Below, in pieces: positions 23,261 through 31,308 of a DNA stretch of 36,316 nucleotides (position 1 is its first letter; the number at the start of each line of letters is the position of its first letter). The notes below the pieces were generated by a model. That model saw only the letters and a list, made by a program, of their open reading frames with translations, made no database searches and had not been told where the DNA came from. Location: NCBI GenBank assembly GCA_035293845.1, contig DATGMB010000254.1, positions 1-36,316 of the forward strand. The letters are read 5' to 3'. This DNA comes from DATGMB01 sp035293845. Its GTDB lineage: Bacteria; Acidobacteriota; Terriglobia; Bryobacterales; Bryobacteraceae. The position numbers and the translations under genes were made by a program.

Positions 23261-24224
23261 GGCGGTTCCGCTGGTGGCCGCAAGCATCCTGGCGGGCGGG
23301 CTCGGGTGGCGTCTGCCGGGACAGGAGCCGCCCACCATTCGCGTGGACGTCAGCCTGGTGCACGTCATCGCCACAGTGAGGGACCAAGCCGGGCGGCTGG
23401 TCGGCACGCTGCAAAAAAGCGATTTCGAGATCCGGGATAACGGCGCGCCGCAGGAAGTGGCCGTATTCGCGCGGCAGACGGACCAGCCCCTCTCGGTCGC
23501 GCTGCTGGTCGACGTCAGCGGCTCGACCGCCAAGGACATCAAGTACGAAACCGATTCCGCGGCGCGCTTCCTCCGCGCCTTTTTCACGGAGGGCAACCCG
23601 GAAGACCGCGTGGCGCTCTACACCTTCAGCTACGACATCAGCGGCGGCGAGTACACGCGGAACTACGCCTCGCTCGAACGCCGGCTCAAATTCCTGCACG
23701 GCGATTCCGGCACGTCGCTCTACGACGCCATTTACTACGCGGCGCACGATCTGGAGAACCGCCAGGGCCGCAAGGCGATTATCGTGGTGACCGACGGCGG
23801 CGACACCACCAGCTCGCGCGATCTGAAGGCGGCGCTGAAGCAGGCACAGATGGCGGATGCGGTGCTCTACCCCATCGTCGTCCTGCCCATCACGAACGAC
23901 GCCGGCCGCAACACCGGTGGCGAGCACGCGCTCGAATTCATGGCGGAGGGCACGGGCGGCCGCACCTTCTATCCCGACGCCAGCACACAGCTCGATAAAA
24001 CCTTCGCCGACATCCTGGCGGAGCTGCGCACCGAGTACATGCTCGGCTTCTACCCCCACCAGGTTCCCCTCACCAAGGACCCGTTCCACCGCCTCGAAGT
24101 GCGCGTCAAATCCGGCCAATTGCGGGTATCGGCGCGCAACGGCTATTATGGTGAGGCGGTGGGCGGCGGCACGGCCGACACGCGAATTTCGGTCAGCCCG
24201 GAACGCCCCGCCAAAAAGCGTTAG
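23238..24224 (+). CDS. Secreted VWFA-domain protein (acidobacterial VWFA-related family)
   Basis: A 328-residue protein of the VWFA-related family named for acidobacteria (TIGR03436 type). It has an export signal near the N-terminus, then the family opening IRVDVSLVHVIATVRDQAGRLVGTLQKSDFEIRDNG, and a von Willebrand A fold with the MIDAS motif DVSGS, a TSLYDAI strand and VVTDGGDTTS. The closing region TEYMLGFYPH is typical. It likely binds metal and partner proteins outside the cell; the role is unknown. The start is GTG 23238 inside the end of moaDE, preceded by AGGAG nine bases upstream, so it is co-translated. Confidence 0.88.
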   Translation: MAFPWRGRAVPLVAASILAGGLGWRLPGQEPPTIRVDVSLVHVIATVRDQAGRLVGTLQKSDFEIRDNGAPQEVAVFARQTDQPLSVALLVDVSGSTAKDIKYETDSAARFLRAFFTEGNPEDRVALYTFSYDISGGEYTRNYASLERRLKFLHGDSGTSLYDAIYYAAHDLENRQGRKAIIVVTDGGDTTSSRDLKAALKQAQMADAVLYPIVVLPITNDAGRNTGGEHALEFMAEGTGGRTFYPDASTQLDKTFADILAELRTEYMLGFYPHQVPLTKDPFHRLEVRVKSGQLRVSARNGYYGEAVGGGTADTRISVSPERPAKKR

Positions 24225-24234
24225 GAGAACGAGT

Positions 24235-24465
24235 ACGGCACAACACGGCAAATCGGCCCGCGCGCCGGAGGCGACGTTTGAGGAGGCCAAGTACCTCAAG
24301 CAGTTGATCGAGCACGAAACTCCCGTGCTCGTGAAGATGACGGACGGCGAAGAAGTCACCGGGACCATCGAATACTACGACCAGTCGTTTATCCGCCTGA
24401 CCCGCGAGGGCGAGCCGAACCTGTTCATCTTCAAGCACGACATCAAGTACATTCAGGAAATGTAA
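24235..24465 (+). CDS. Hfq-like Sm protein, apparent ACG start
   Basis: An Sm-fold RNA chaperone relative: TPVLVKMTDGEEVTGTIEYYDQSFIRLTR (Sm1) and NLFIFKHDIKYIQEM (Sm2, with the YKH-like FKH). It has the N-terminal arm FEEAKYLKQLIEHE. Like Hfq it should form a hexameric ring binding sRNAs and A-rich RNA. No ATG, GTG or TTG stands at the expected start; an AGGAG (24223-24227, overlapping the VWFA stop) sits 7 bases before ACG 24235, and ACG GCA CAA would be ATG GCA CAA after one change. TTG 24304 would start just before the Sm core without a ribosome site. It is either a rare ACG start or a mutated or miscalled base. Confidence 0.8.
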   Translation, partial: TAQHGKSARAPEATFEEAKYLKQLIEHETPVLVKMTDGEEVTGTIEYYDQSFIRLTREGEPNLFIFKHDIKYIQEM

Positions 24466-24493
24466 CGCCCGGCCCCGTCCGGCGCGCCCGCTC

Positions 24494-25315
24494 ATGCACT
24501 ACCTCGAAACCGCTGTAGACATCGCGCGCGAGGCCGGAGCGCTTCTCGCAAACTACTTCGAGCGGCGCGTGCCGTTCGAGCTCAAAGGCGAATTCGACCT
24601 GGTCACGGAGGCCGACCGGGCCTCCGAGCGCCTCGTGGTCGAGCGGCTGCGCTCGCATTTCCCGTCCCATACGATCGTGGCGGAGGAAGGCGGAGGGCAT
24701 GAAAGCGCCTCGGAATACCGCTGGTTCGTCGATCCGCTCGACGGCACGACCAATTTCGCCCACGGTTTTCCCATGTTCAACGTGACGCTCGGTCTGGAGC
24801 GCGCCGGCGAGGTCATTGCCGGGGTGATCTACGATCCCGTCCGCCAGGAGATGTTCACGGCCGAGCGCGGGGGCGGCGCGTATCTGAATCACCGGCGGAT
24901 CCGCGTTTCGGCGGCGCGGCAGCTCGCCGACAGCCTGGCCTCGACCGGCTTCCCGAGCCGCAAACGCCATCACAACGTGAATATCCACTTCTATTACCAG
25001 CTCGCGATGGCTTCGCACGGCGTGCGGCGCACGGGCTCCGCGGCCATCGATCTGGCCTATGTGGCCTGCGCGCGGCTGGATTTCTTCTGGGAATTCGGGT
25101 TGAAGCCGTGGGACATGGCGGCCGGAACGCTGCTGGTCGAAGAGGCCGGCGGGCGGACGTCCGATATGCGGGGCAAGCCGCACAGCATCACGGCTTCCGA
25201 GCATCTGCTGGCCGATAACGGCGCGCTGCACGAAGAGGCGCTGGCTCTTTTCGCCGAGATCTTCGCCGGGCGGTTTCCGGTGGAGATGCCAGCGATCGCG
25301 CCGCAGCCGCGGTAG
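24494..25315 (+). CDS. Inositol monophosphatase family protein (SuhB/CysQ-like)
   Basis: A 273-residue lithium-sensitive phosphatase-fold enzyme. The metal motifs are complete: KGEFDLVTEAD, IVAEEGG, WFVDPLDGTTNF and, near the C-terminus, GLKPWDMAAGTLLVEEAGG. It removes phosphate from inositol phosphate or related sugar phosphates; some family members act on PAP or bind RNA polymerase as SuhB, which cannot be decided here. It follows the Hfq-like gene by 28 bases and probably shares its transcript. ATG 24494 gives the normal family start (MHYLETAVDIAREAG). Confidence 0.9.
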   Translation: MHYLETAVDIAREAGALLANYFERRVPFELKGEFDLVTEADRASERLVVERLRSHFPSHTIVAEEGGGHESASEYRWFVDPLDGTTNFAHGFPMFNVTLGLERAGEVIAGVIYDPVRQEMFTAERGGGAYLNHRRIRVSAARQLADSLASTGFPSRKRHHNVNIHFYYQLAMASHGVRRTGSAAIDLAYVACARLDFFWEFGLKPWDMAAGTLLVEEAGGRTSDMRGKPHSITASEHLLADNGALHEEALALFAEIFAGRFPVEMPAIAPQPR

Positions 25316-25351
25316 GGCGCAGCGCTCCCTTCAGCTCGCGGCTCTGGTCCC

Positions 25352-26278
25352 TTATTGATCCTTCTTCGTCGGGTCCGTTCCGGCACGGTCGGCGCTCTGG
25401 GCCTGCGCGGGGGAAGTCGTGGGCGTGGTGGCGGCGCCTACTGTGGCGGGCGGCGGCATGAACAGCTTGCCGTTCTCCGCGCGCAGCACCGTCCGCTGGC
25501 CGGGCGGCGTCCAGGTGGGCGCCAGTTGCTTGACGCGGTTCAGATCCTTCTTGCGCAGCTTGTTTTCGACCGCGCCAATCAGCTCGACGCCGCGCGGGTC
25601 GCCGTATTTCAGCGCGCGGTGAAACCAGGCGTCGGCCTGTACGAGATCCCGCTTGACGCCCTGGCCATTGTAGTAGAGGATGCCCAGGTTCGCCATGGCC
25701 GACGCATAACCCTGGTCGGCCGCCTTGTGGTACCACATCAGGGCTTCGGAGTAGCTCTGCTGCACGCCCTGTCCAATGTCGTACATCACTCCGAGCTGAA
25801 ACTGGGCGCCCGGCGCGCCTGCCTCGGCGGCTTTCCGGTACCATTTCGCCGCTTCCGCGTAATCCCGAAAGGGCGGATCGCTCTGATAGTAAACATTACC
25901 CAGCCCGAGGATTGCGTTGGGAATCCCCGCGTCGGCGGCCTTGCGGAACCAGCGAGCGGCTTCGGCGGGGTTGGCGGGGACGCCTTCGCCGTTGGCGTAG
26001 ATCACCGCAAGGTTGAACTCGGCGGCGGGCACGCCCTGCTCGGCGGCCTTCGCATACCACTGCACCGCCTGCGCGAAGTCCTGCGCCACGCCTTTGCCCG
26101 ACGCATACAGCAGGGCGAGATTGTACTGCGCGTGGGCGTCGCCGGCCTCCGCCAGCGGCCTCCACTCGGCTGCCGCCACAGTGAAATCGCCGCGGCGGTA
26201 GGCTGCAAGACCCGCCTGGAAATCCGCCATTCCGAGCGCAGGCAGACAGAGGATAGAAATCAGGACCGTCCGATTCAC
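25352..26278 (-). CDS. Secreted SEL1-repeat protein
   Basis: A 308-residue exported protein. The signal peptide MNRTVLISILCLPALGMA is followed by a TPR-like unit and about six SEL1 repeats of 36 residues, recognised by A-Q-Y-N-L-A-L-L-Y-A-S-G-K-G-V and A-V-Q-W-Y-A-K-A-A patterns (residues about 45-235). The C-terminal about 60 residues are Pro/Thr/Ala-rich and low complexity. SEL1 proteins are interaction scaffolds in envelope processes; the partner is unknown. It is divergent from the histidine kinase gene. Confidence 0.88.
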   Translation of the reverse strand: MNRTVLISILCLPALGMADFQAGLAAYRRGDFTVAAAEWRPLAEAGDAHAQYNLALLYASGKGVAQDFAQAVQWYAKAAEQGVPAAEFNLAVIYANGEGVPANPAEAARWFRKAADAGIPNAILGLGNVYYQSDPPFRDYAEAAKWYRKAAEAGAPGAQFQLGVMYDIGQGVQQSYSEALMWYHKAADQGYASAMANLGILYYNGQGVKRDLVQADAWFHRALKYGDPRGVELIGAVENKLRKKDLNRVKQLAPTWTPPGQRTVLRAENGKLFMPPPATVGAATTPTTSPAQAQSADRAGTDPTKKDQ

Positions 26279-26409
26279 GACTCAGCGCAGTGCAGGCGGC
26301 GTTCCGTCGTGGAACGGCGCACCAAGCCGGGACGTCTGCTTGCGCAATTGGTCAGTACCGCACGGAAATGCCAGTACATCTCTCGGCGTGCGATCATGAA
26401 CAAAACAGC

Positions 26410-28281
26410 ATGCGGCCGGTACCGGGGAAGACCGTTGTGCGATTTCGCTACGCTGCCGCCGTGGTGGGCGCCGCGGCCGCAGTCGGTGTGCGGGTGGCCC
26501 TGGACCCCGCACTGGGAAACTCGCTGCCCTTCGTCTTCGATTACATCGCGGTCCTCGCGGTGATCCGCTGGCTGGGCGCGGGTCCCGCCATCGCCGCGAT
26601 CGCCATCTGCGCCGCCGCGACGCCTTACGAAATGCCGAGGCCGGATTGGGCGCGGCTCACTCTCTTTGTGGCTAGCATGGCGGCGGTGGTCTGGATCGTC
26701 GAAAGCTTTCGCCGGGCGCGCGCGGTATCCGACCTCAACGCCAGGCTGGCCGCGGAGCAACTGGCGGAGACCGAGCGCCAGGCCAGACAACTCCGCCAAA
26801 GCGAGCGGCTTTCGGCCCAGTTGCGGGCCATCGTGGAATCATCGGAGGACGCCATCATTTCCAAGGATCTGAACGGCGCGATCCAAACCTGGAACCGCGG
26901 CGCCGAACAGATTTATGGGTACAGCGAGGCGGAAATGCTCGGCCGGCCGCTTTCCATCCTGCTGCCGCCGGACCGGCGGGGGGAAGAGGACGAGATCCTG
27001 GACCGCATCCGGCAGGGAGGCAGACTGAAGCACTTCGAAACGGTGCGGCTGCGCAAGGATGGCCGCGCGATTCGCGTCTCGCTCAGCGTCTCGCCGATGC
27101 GCGACGCGGCTGGAGAGCTGATCGGCATCTCGCATATCTCGCGCGACATTACCGAGCAGAAACAGTTCGAGGAACAGCTCCGCGAGAGACAGAAGCTGGA
27201 AAGCCTGGGCGTGCTGGCGGGCGGGCTGGCGCACGATTTCAACAACCTCCTGACCGGAATTATGGGAAATGCCAGCCTGGCGATGGAGGAGGCCGACAAT
27301 GCCGCGGTCGTGAGGGAGCGGGCCTCGGAGATTCTGGACGCGAGCGAGCGCGCCGCGGTGCTGGTGCGCCAGATGCTCGCTTACGCCGGCAAGGGCCGCT
27401 TTGTGACGGAGCGGCTGGATCTCTCCGCGGCGGTGCGCGAGCTCGCGCCGCTGCTCCGGACCTCGGTTTCGCGGCTCATCCGGTGGCGTCTCGAGCTCGA
27501 TCCCGAACTGCCGCCCATTCAGGCCGACGCGAAGCAAATCCAGCAGCTCATTATGAACCTGGCGATCAATGCGGGCGAAGCGATCGGCGAACGGGAAGGG
27601 GACATCGCGATCCGGACCTTCGCCCGCGGCGCCGGCGCGGAGGCCGACGTGGTCCTGCAGGTGCAAGACACAGGCGACGGCATGGATGAGGCGACCAAGG
27701 CGCGCATCTTCGATCCGTTTTTCACCACGAAGTTCACCGGGCGAGGGCTGGGCCTATCTGCGGCCCTGGGCATTATCCGCCAGCATCGCGGCAGCATTTC
27801 GGTGGAAACGGCGCCGGGCCAGGGCACGACGTTCACCGTGATTCTGCCGGCCGCGGCCGGGCAGGGCGCCGAAGCCGGGGAGCTGCGCGGCGCGGGATGC
27901 ATTCTCGTCGCGGATCGGGAAGAGCTGGTGCGCAACATGGCGCGCTTCACCCTGGAGGACCTGGGCTATACGGTGGAGACGGCCGCGGACGCCAAAGATG
28001 CCTTGCGCCGGCTGGCGGAGCAACCGGGCCACTTCGCCGCGGTGTTGCTCGATGTTCCCGAACCCGACGACGGCGCCGGAGAATTCCTGCGCATGGCGCG
28101 CGAAATCCGCGGCGGCCTGCCGGTCATCCTGACCAGCACCGACCCGGAAGAGGACGCGTTTCGCCATACCGGCGGCGTGGCGGCGGCCGGATTTCTGCGC
28201 AAGCCCTACACCGCCACCGCGCTGGCGCGGCGGATCGCGGAAATGCTCCGCTCCGCCGCAGGATCTACCGGGACGGTGTAA
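26410..28281 (+). CDS. Hybrid sensor histidine kinase (membrane, PAS, HisKA, HATPase, degenerate receiver)
   Basis: About 623 residues. N-terminal membrane helices resembling a DUF4118/KdpD-type sensor (residues about 10-100) lead into a coiled coil, a PAS domain (IVESSEDAIISKDLNGAIQTWNRGAEQIYGYSEAEMLG), a HisKA domain with the phospho-acceptor H275 in GLAHDFNNLLTG, an HATPase with NLAINAGEAI, DTGDGMD and GRGLGLSAALGI, and a receiver-like C-terminal domain. In the receiver D548 (LLDVPEP) and the Lys of RKPYT are kept, but the usual acidic pair reads ADREE, so one Asp is missing. Start ATG 26410 is chosen; upstream ATGs 26290 and 26368 are possible. No separate response regulator is adjacent. 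Confidence 0.88.
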   Translation: MRPVPGKTVVRFRYAAAVVGAAAAVGVRVALDPALGNSLPFVFDYIAVLAVIRWLGAGPAIAAIAICAAATPYEMPRPDWARLTLFVASMAAVVWIVESFRRARAVSDLNARLAAEQLAETERQARQLRQSERLSAQLRAIVESSEDAIISKDLNGAIQTWNRGAEQIYGYSEAEMLGRPLSILLPPDRRGEEDEILDRIRQGGRLKHFETVRLRKDGRAIRVSLSVSPMRDAAGELIGISHISRDITEQKQFEEQLRERQKLESLGVLAGGLAHDFNNLLTGIMGNASLAMEEADNAAVVRERASEILDASERAAVLVRQMLAYAGKGRFVTERLDLSAAVRELAPLLRTSVSRLIRWRLELDPELPPIQADAKQIQQLIMNLAINAGEAIGEREGDIAIRTFARGAGAEADVVLQVQDTGDGMDEATKARIFDPFFTTKFTGRGLGLSAALGIIRQHRGSISVETAPGQGTTFTVILPAAAGQGAEAGELRGAGCILVADREELVRNMARFTLEDLGYTVETAADAKDALRRLAEQPGHFAAVLLDVPEPDDGAGEFLRMAREIRGGLPVILTSTDPEEDAFRHTGGVAAAGFLRKPYTATALARRIAEMLRSAAGSTGTV

Positions 28282-28282
28282 G

Positions 28283-28762
28283 ATGAGGTTCGTTATGCTC
28301 GCCCGATTGGCCCCTCTGCTCCTGGCGCTGGCGTGGGCCGGCGTGGCGCAGAAGTACGACGGCCCGCGGCCGCCCAAGCCGGATCTTCCCTACCTCAAGC
28401 ACGCAAGCAACCTGTTGCCCACGGAGGCCGCCGAAGCAAAGGAACAGAAAGAGAAGAGCGATACGCTCTACGTCGTAGAAGGAGCGGGCTCGCCGGTGCG
28501 GACGCCGCTTGCCTCGCCCATCTTTTTGTTCGTTTCGAGCAAGATCGTTCCGGAGAAGCTCGGCCTGTACCGGCTGGACGTGAAAGGCGGCCATCGGGAG
28601 ATTCTCTTCGGCCCGAAGAAGCAGCCCAGGCCGATCCTGATCGAAGTCAAGCATCTCGATGGCAACCTCTACCGCCTGGAAGTCAGCGACAGCCTGGAGC
28701 CAGGTGAATACAGCCTGAGCCCGGAGGGGTCGAACCAGGTCTTCTGCTTCGCGGTGTTCTGA
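28283..28762 (+). CDS. Small secreted protein of unknown function
   Basis: A 159-residue protein with a signal peptide (MLARLAPLLLALAWAGVAQ from the inner Met). The mature part is about 135 residues, beta-rich, with YDGPRPPKPDLPYLKHASNLLPTE near the start and LEVSDSLEPGEYSLSPEGSNQVFCFAVF at the end, giving the look of a small periplasmic beta-sandwich. I do not recognise a named family. ATG 28283 lies one base after the kinase stop; ATG 28295, 10 bases after TAAGAT (28279-28284), is an equally good start and opens the signal peptide directly. Confidence 0.7.
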   Translation: MRFVMLARLAPLLLALAWAGVAQKYDGPRPPKPDLPYLKHASNLLPTEAAEAKEQKEKSDTLYVVEGAGSPVRTPLASPIFLFVSSKIVPEKLGLYRLDVKGGHREILFGPKKQPRPILIEVKHLDGNLYRLEVSDSLEPGEYSLSPEGSNQVFCFAVF

Positions 28763-28977
28763 GCGCGAACCGCACGGCGGGCGGCGCGGCAGGGTTGTGG
28801 AAGCGCGGGCGCGCCATACAGGCGTGCACCGCGGTCGACGTGCGCGCGAAGCCTGCGGCGCACGGGCGCGAGCTACGCGGCGGCCCGTCAATGCGCGGCG
28901 ATGCGGGGCGTCAGTGCGAACGGCTTGGCAGCCACAGTCGCCGCCACGGGGCGGCTCATGCCCGCCTTCCGGAGTGG

Positions 28978-28983
28978 TATAAC
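28978..28983 (+). promoter_or_regulatory. -10-like TATAAC before the DUF711 gene
   Basis: TATAAC ends 6 bases before ATG 28990 with no Shine-Dalgarno; another case of the leaderless pattern. The remainder of 28763-28977 is GC-rich and without a credible gene. Confidence 0.45.
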
Positions 28984-28989
28984 CGGCAG

Positions 28990-30192
28990 ATGCGGAATCT
29001 CCTTCTGGCGTTGTGTCTGGCCGCGGCGTGCGCAGCCGCGGGCGAACGGCCCAAAGTGCGCGCGATCACGGCATTCATTCACATCGATCCCCAATCCTAT
29101 ATGGCGCAGTACGACGACGCCATGCGCTTTCTCGATGGCGCGCGCGCGGCCTACCGCGCGGCCGGCTTCGAAGTCGAAACGGTCCGCATCGTCACCCAGC
29201 CGTTCCCCGACTACATTCGCGGCATGTCTCCGGATCGAGCGGTGGAATTCCTGCGGCAACTGGATGCGCTCGCGGCGCGCCGCCAGTTCACCGGCAACAT
29301 CGGGACGGCCATGCTGCGCGACACGGACGACGCCGCGCCGCTCGCCGTGCTGGCCAAGGTTCTCGCCTCGACGCGCCTGAACTCCAGCCTGATCATCGCG
29401 GGCGAGGACGGCATTCACTGGCGCGCGGTTCGCGAGGCCGCGAAGCTCGTGAAGAGCGTGGCGGCGCTGAGCGCCAACGGCCGCGGCAACCTCAACTTCG
29501 CCGCCATCGCGATGGTCAAGCCGTACGGCCCGTTCTATCCCGGCGCGTACCACACCGGCGCCGGCCGCGTGTTCGCGGTCGGGCTGGAAGGCGCGGGCGT
29601 GGTGGCTGACGTCTTCGCGCGCTATCGCGAGCCGGACGAGGCCGAGCGGCAGCTTGCGAGCGCGCTCGCCGGGCATCTCCGGGCCGCCGAGGCGGCCGCC
29701 ACGGGGGTGGCGCGGAATAGCGGCTGGACGTACGCGGGCATCGACCCCACGCCCGCGCCGCTCGGCGATGTCTCGATCGGCCGCGCCATTGAGTCGTTCA
29801 CCGGCGCGCCGTTCGGCTCGCCCGGCACGATGACCGCGGCCGCGCTCATCACCCGCGCCGTGAAGTCCGCGCCGGTGAAACAGACCGGCTACTCCGGCCT
29901 GATGGTCCCGGTTCTCGAAGACAACCTGCTGGCGGAGCGTTGGGCGCAGGGCACGTTCCAGGTGGATTCGCTGCTGGCGTATTCGGCCGTGTGCGCGGGC
30001 GGGCTGGACACGATCCCGCTGCGCGGCGACATCGGCGAGGAGGAACTGGCGCGGATGTTCGGCGACGTGGCCTCGCTCGCCTATAAGTGGAACAAGCCGC
30101 TGGCGGCGCGACTGCTGCCGGTACCCGGCGCGAAAGCGGGCGACCGGACCCGCTTCGGCGACGCACGGATGAAGGATACGGTGGTGCGGTAG
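28990..30192 (+). CDS. Exported DUF711-family protein
   Basis: A 400-residue protein that begins with a signal peptide (MRNLLLALCLAAACAAAGE) followed by a DUF711 (UPF0210-like) domain: VRAITAFIHIDP, AYRAAGFEVETVRIVTQPFPDYI, GRGNLNFAAIAMVKPYGPFYPGAYHTG, and SGWTYAGIDPTPAPLGDVSIGRAIESFTGAPFGSPGTM. The C-terminal part with GLMVPVLEDNLLAERW and DTIPLRGD is also conserved in the family. Members are usually thought of as cytosolic enzymes of unknown reaction; the leader here implies a periplasmic version. The start is set by the signal peptide and the -10 element. Confidence 0.85.
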   Translation: MRNLLLALCLAAACAAAGERPKVRAITAFIHIDPQSYMAQYDDAMRFLDGARAAYRAAGFEVETVRIVTQPFPDYIRGMSPDRAVEFLRQLDALAARRQFTGNIGTAMLRDTDDAAPLAVLAKVLASTRLNSSLIIAGEDGIHWRAVREAAKLVKSVAALSANGRGNLNFAAIAMVKPYGPFYPGAYHTGAGRVFAVGLEGAGVVADVFARYREPDEAERQLASALAGHLRAAEAAATGVARNSGWTYAGIDPTPAPLGDVSIGRAIESFTGAPFGSPGTMTAAALITRAVKSAPVKQTGYSGLMVPVLEDNLLAERWAQGTFQVDSLLAYSAVCAGGLDTIPLRGDIGEEELARMFGDVASLAYKWNKPLAARLLPVPGAKAGDRTRFGDARMKDTVVR

Positions 30193-30214
30193 GGGCCGGC
30201 CCGCGACCGCACGC

Positions 30215-30299
30215 TGGCTTACGATAAGCCACTTGCAAATTTTCGCTCCTTTGAAATCAGCAGCTTACAAAATCAGGTGGATTATCATAATCCACTTGC
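30215..30299. repeat. Two related palindromes in a convergent spacer
   Basis: TGGCTTACGATAAGCCA (30215-30231) and GTGGATTATCATAATCCAC (30277-30295) are both near-perfect inverted repeats with a 3-base centre, and each is followed by CTTGC. The 22-base units agree at 18 positions, and position 4 pairs with 14 as C-G in the first and A-T in the second, a compensating change. They lie between the ends of two convergent genes and could be repetitive extragenic palindromes, a paired hairpin terminator, or operator sites. Confidence 0.6.
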
Positions 30300-30325
30300 C
30301 GTCGCAGACCGGGTCTCCGCTGCCG

Positions 30326-30628
30326 CTAACCGACCACCGCGCCGGCCCGCTCCATCGCCCGCTCGAGCTCGTCTTTTCCCCAGTCCGTGCTCAGGAACAG
30401 CTCCTGGCGCGCGCCGGCGCTGAGCGCGATCGCCTTCCAGCCGTTCTGCGTCGGCACCGTCACGCGCATTTTAACCTTGCCTTTGGCGTCGCGGACCGGG
30501 CGGATGACGCCGGGGATGACGGAGCGGATCTCGGGGTTCGCCGCGAGCAGCTCTTCGAGCACCGGGCGCAGGCCGTCGATGATGCTGTGCTCGATCTTGA
30601 GGCGGTCCTTGGCGGTGCGGAGGCGCAT
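30326..30628 (-). CDS. Small conserved protein, DUF2103-like
   Basis: A 100-residue cytosolic protein with IEHSIIDGLRPVLEELLAANPEIRSVIPGVIRPV at the N-terminal side and MRVTVPTQNGWKAIALSAGARQELFLST following. The pattern H-S-x-I-x-G-L plus P-G-x-I recalls DUF2103 (predicted metal-binding), but I am not certain. Its ATG overlaps the stop of the isoaspartate methyltransferase gene (ATGA), so the two are made together. No catalytic function can be named. Confidence 0.75.
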   Translation of the reverse strand: MRLRTAKDRLKIEHSIIDGLRPVLEELLAANPEIRSVIPGVIRPVRDAKGKVKMRVTVPTQNGWKAIALSAGARQELFLSTDWGKDELERAMERAGAVVG

Positions 30629-31275
30629 CAGTGCCACCCTTCCCCGCCGCGCAGCGGGACGAAGCGGCATTGCGTGGCCACGCGGTAAATCGTGCGTCCG
30701 CCGCGGCGCGTGTAGACGCGCAGCTCCTGGTCCTGCCGGCTGCCGACGGGGATCACGGCGCGGCCGCGGCCGGCCAATTGATCGAGCAGAGATGGCGGCA
30801 TCTCCGGCGCGCCGGCGGCCACCGAGATGGCGTCGAACGGAGCGGCCGCGGGATAACCCGCCGAGCCATCGCCTTCGATCACGATCACGTTGGCATCGCG
30901 GCCGGCGCGCCGCAGGTTGGCGCGGGCTACTTCGGCCAATTCCGGAATGAGCTCGATCGCGATCACCCGCGCCGCCAGCGCGCCCAGCACGGCCGACGCA
31001 TAGCCGCAGCCGGCGCCGACTTCGAGGACCGTTTCCACGCCGGTAAGCTCCAGGCGTTCGGCCATCAGCGCCGTCATGTAGGGCTGCGACATGGTCTGGC
31101 CGAAGCCGATCGGCACCGGCCCGTCCCGGTAGGCGAGCACGCGCGATTCGAGCGGCACGAAGGCCTCGCGCGGGACCTCGCCCATTGCGCGGAGCACGCG
31201 CGGATCGCGGATGCCGCGGCCGCGAAGCTGCCGCTCGACCATGCGGCGGCGCTCGACTGCCCAATCGGGAATCAT
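30628..31275 (-). CDS. pcm: Protein-L-isoaspartate O-methyltransferase
   Basis: A 215-residue PCMT. The motif VPREAFVPLESRVLAYRDGPVPIGFGQTMSQPYMTALMAERL is the isoaspartyl-substrate region, and VLEVGAGCGYASAVLGALAARVIAIELIPELA is the SAM-binding motif I. Motif II (IEGDGSAGYPAAAPFDAISV) and the closing VIPVGSRQDQELRVYTR are also present. The enzyme methylates isoaspartyl residues in aged proteins so that they can revert to aspartate. It starts at ATG 31275, divergent from the isocitrate dehydrogenase gene, and is translationally coupled to the DUF2103-like gene. Confidence 0.92.
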   Translation of the reverse strand: MIPDWAVERRRMVERQLRGRGIRDPRVLRAMGEVPREAFVPLESRVLAYRDGPVPIGFGQTMSQPYMTALMAERLELTGVETVLEVGAGCGYASAVLGALAARVIAIELIPELAEVARANLRRAGRDANVIVIEGDGSAGYPAAAPFDAISVAAGAPEMPPSLLDQLAGRGRAVIPVGSRQDQELRVYTRRGGRTIYRVATQCRFVPLRGGEGWH

Positions 31276-31296
31276 AGGATGGCTGCTGCCTGCTTT

Positions 31297-31303
31297 TATA
31301 ATA
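31297..31303. promoter_or_regulatory. Shared -10 region of pcm and the isocitrate dehydrogenase gene
   Basis: On the plus strand TATAAT (31297-31302) is a perfect -10 six bases before TTG 31309. On the minus strand TATTAT (31303-31298) lies 22 bases before ATG 31275 of pcm. The two elements overlap almost completely, so the two directions should compete for RNA polymerase. Confidence 0.5.
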
Positions 31304-31308
31304 GTCTC

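Noticed and set aside
28265..28891. Minus-strand gene across the small secreted protein
   Set aside because: No domain, and the composition is typical of an opposite-frame shadow; the plus strand has a signal peptide and fits the operon.
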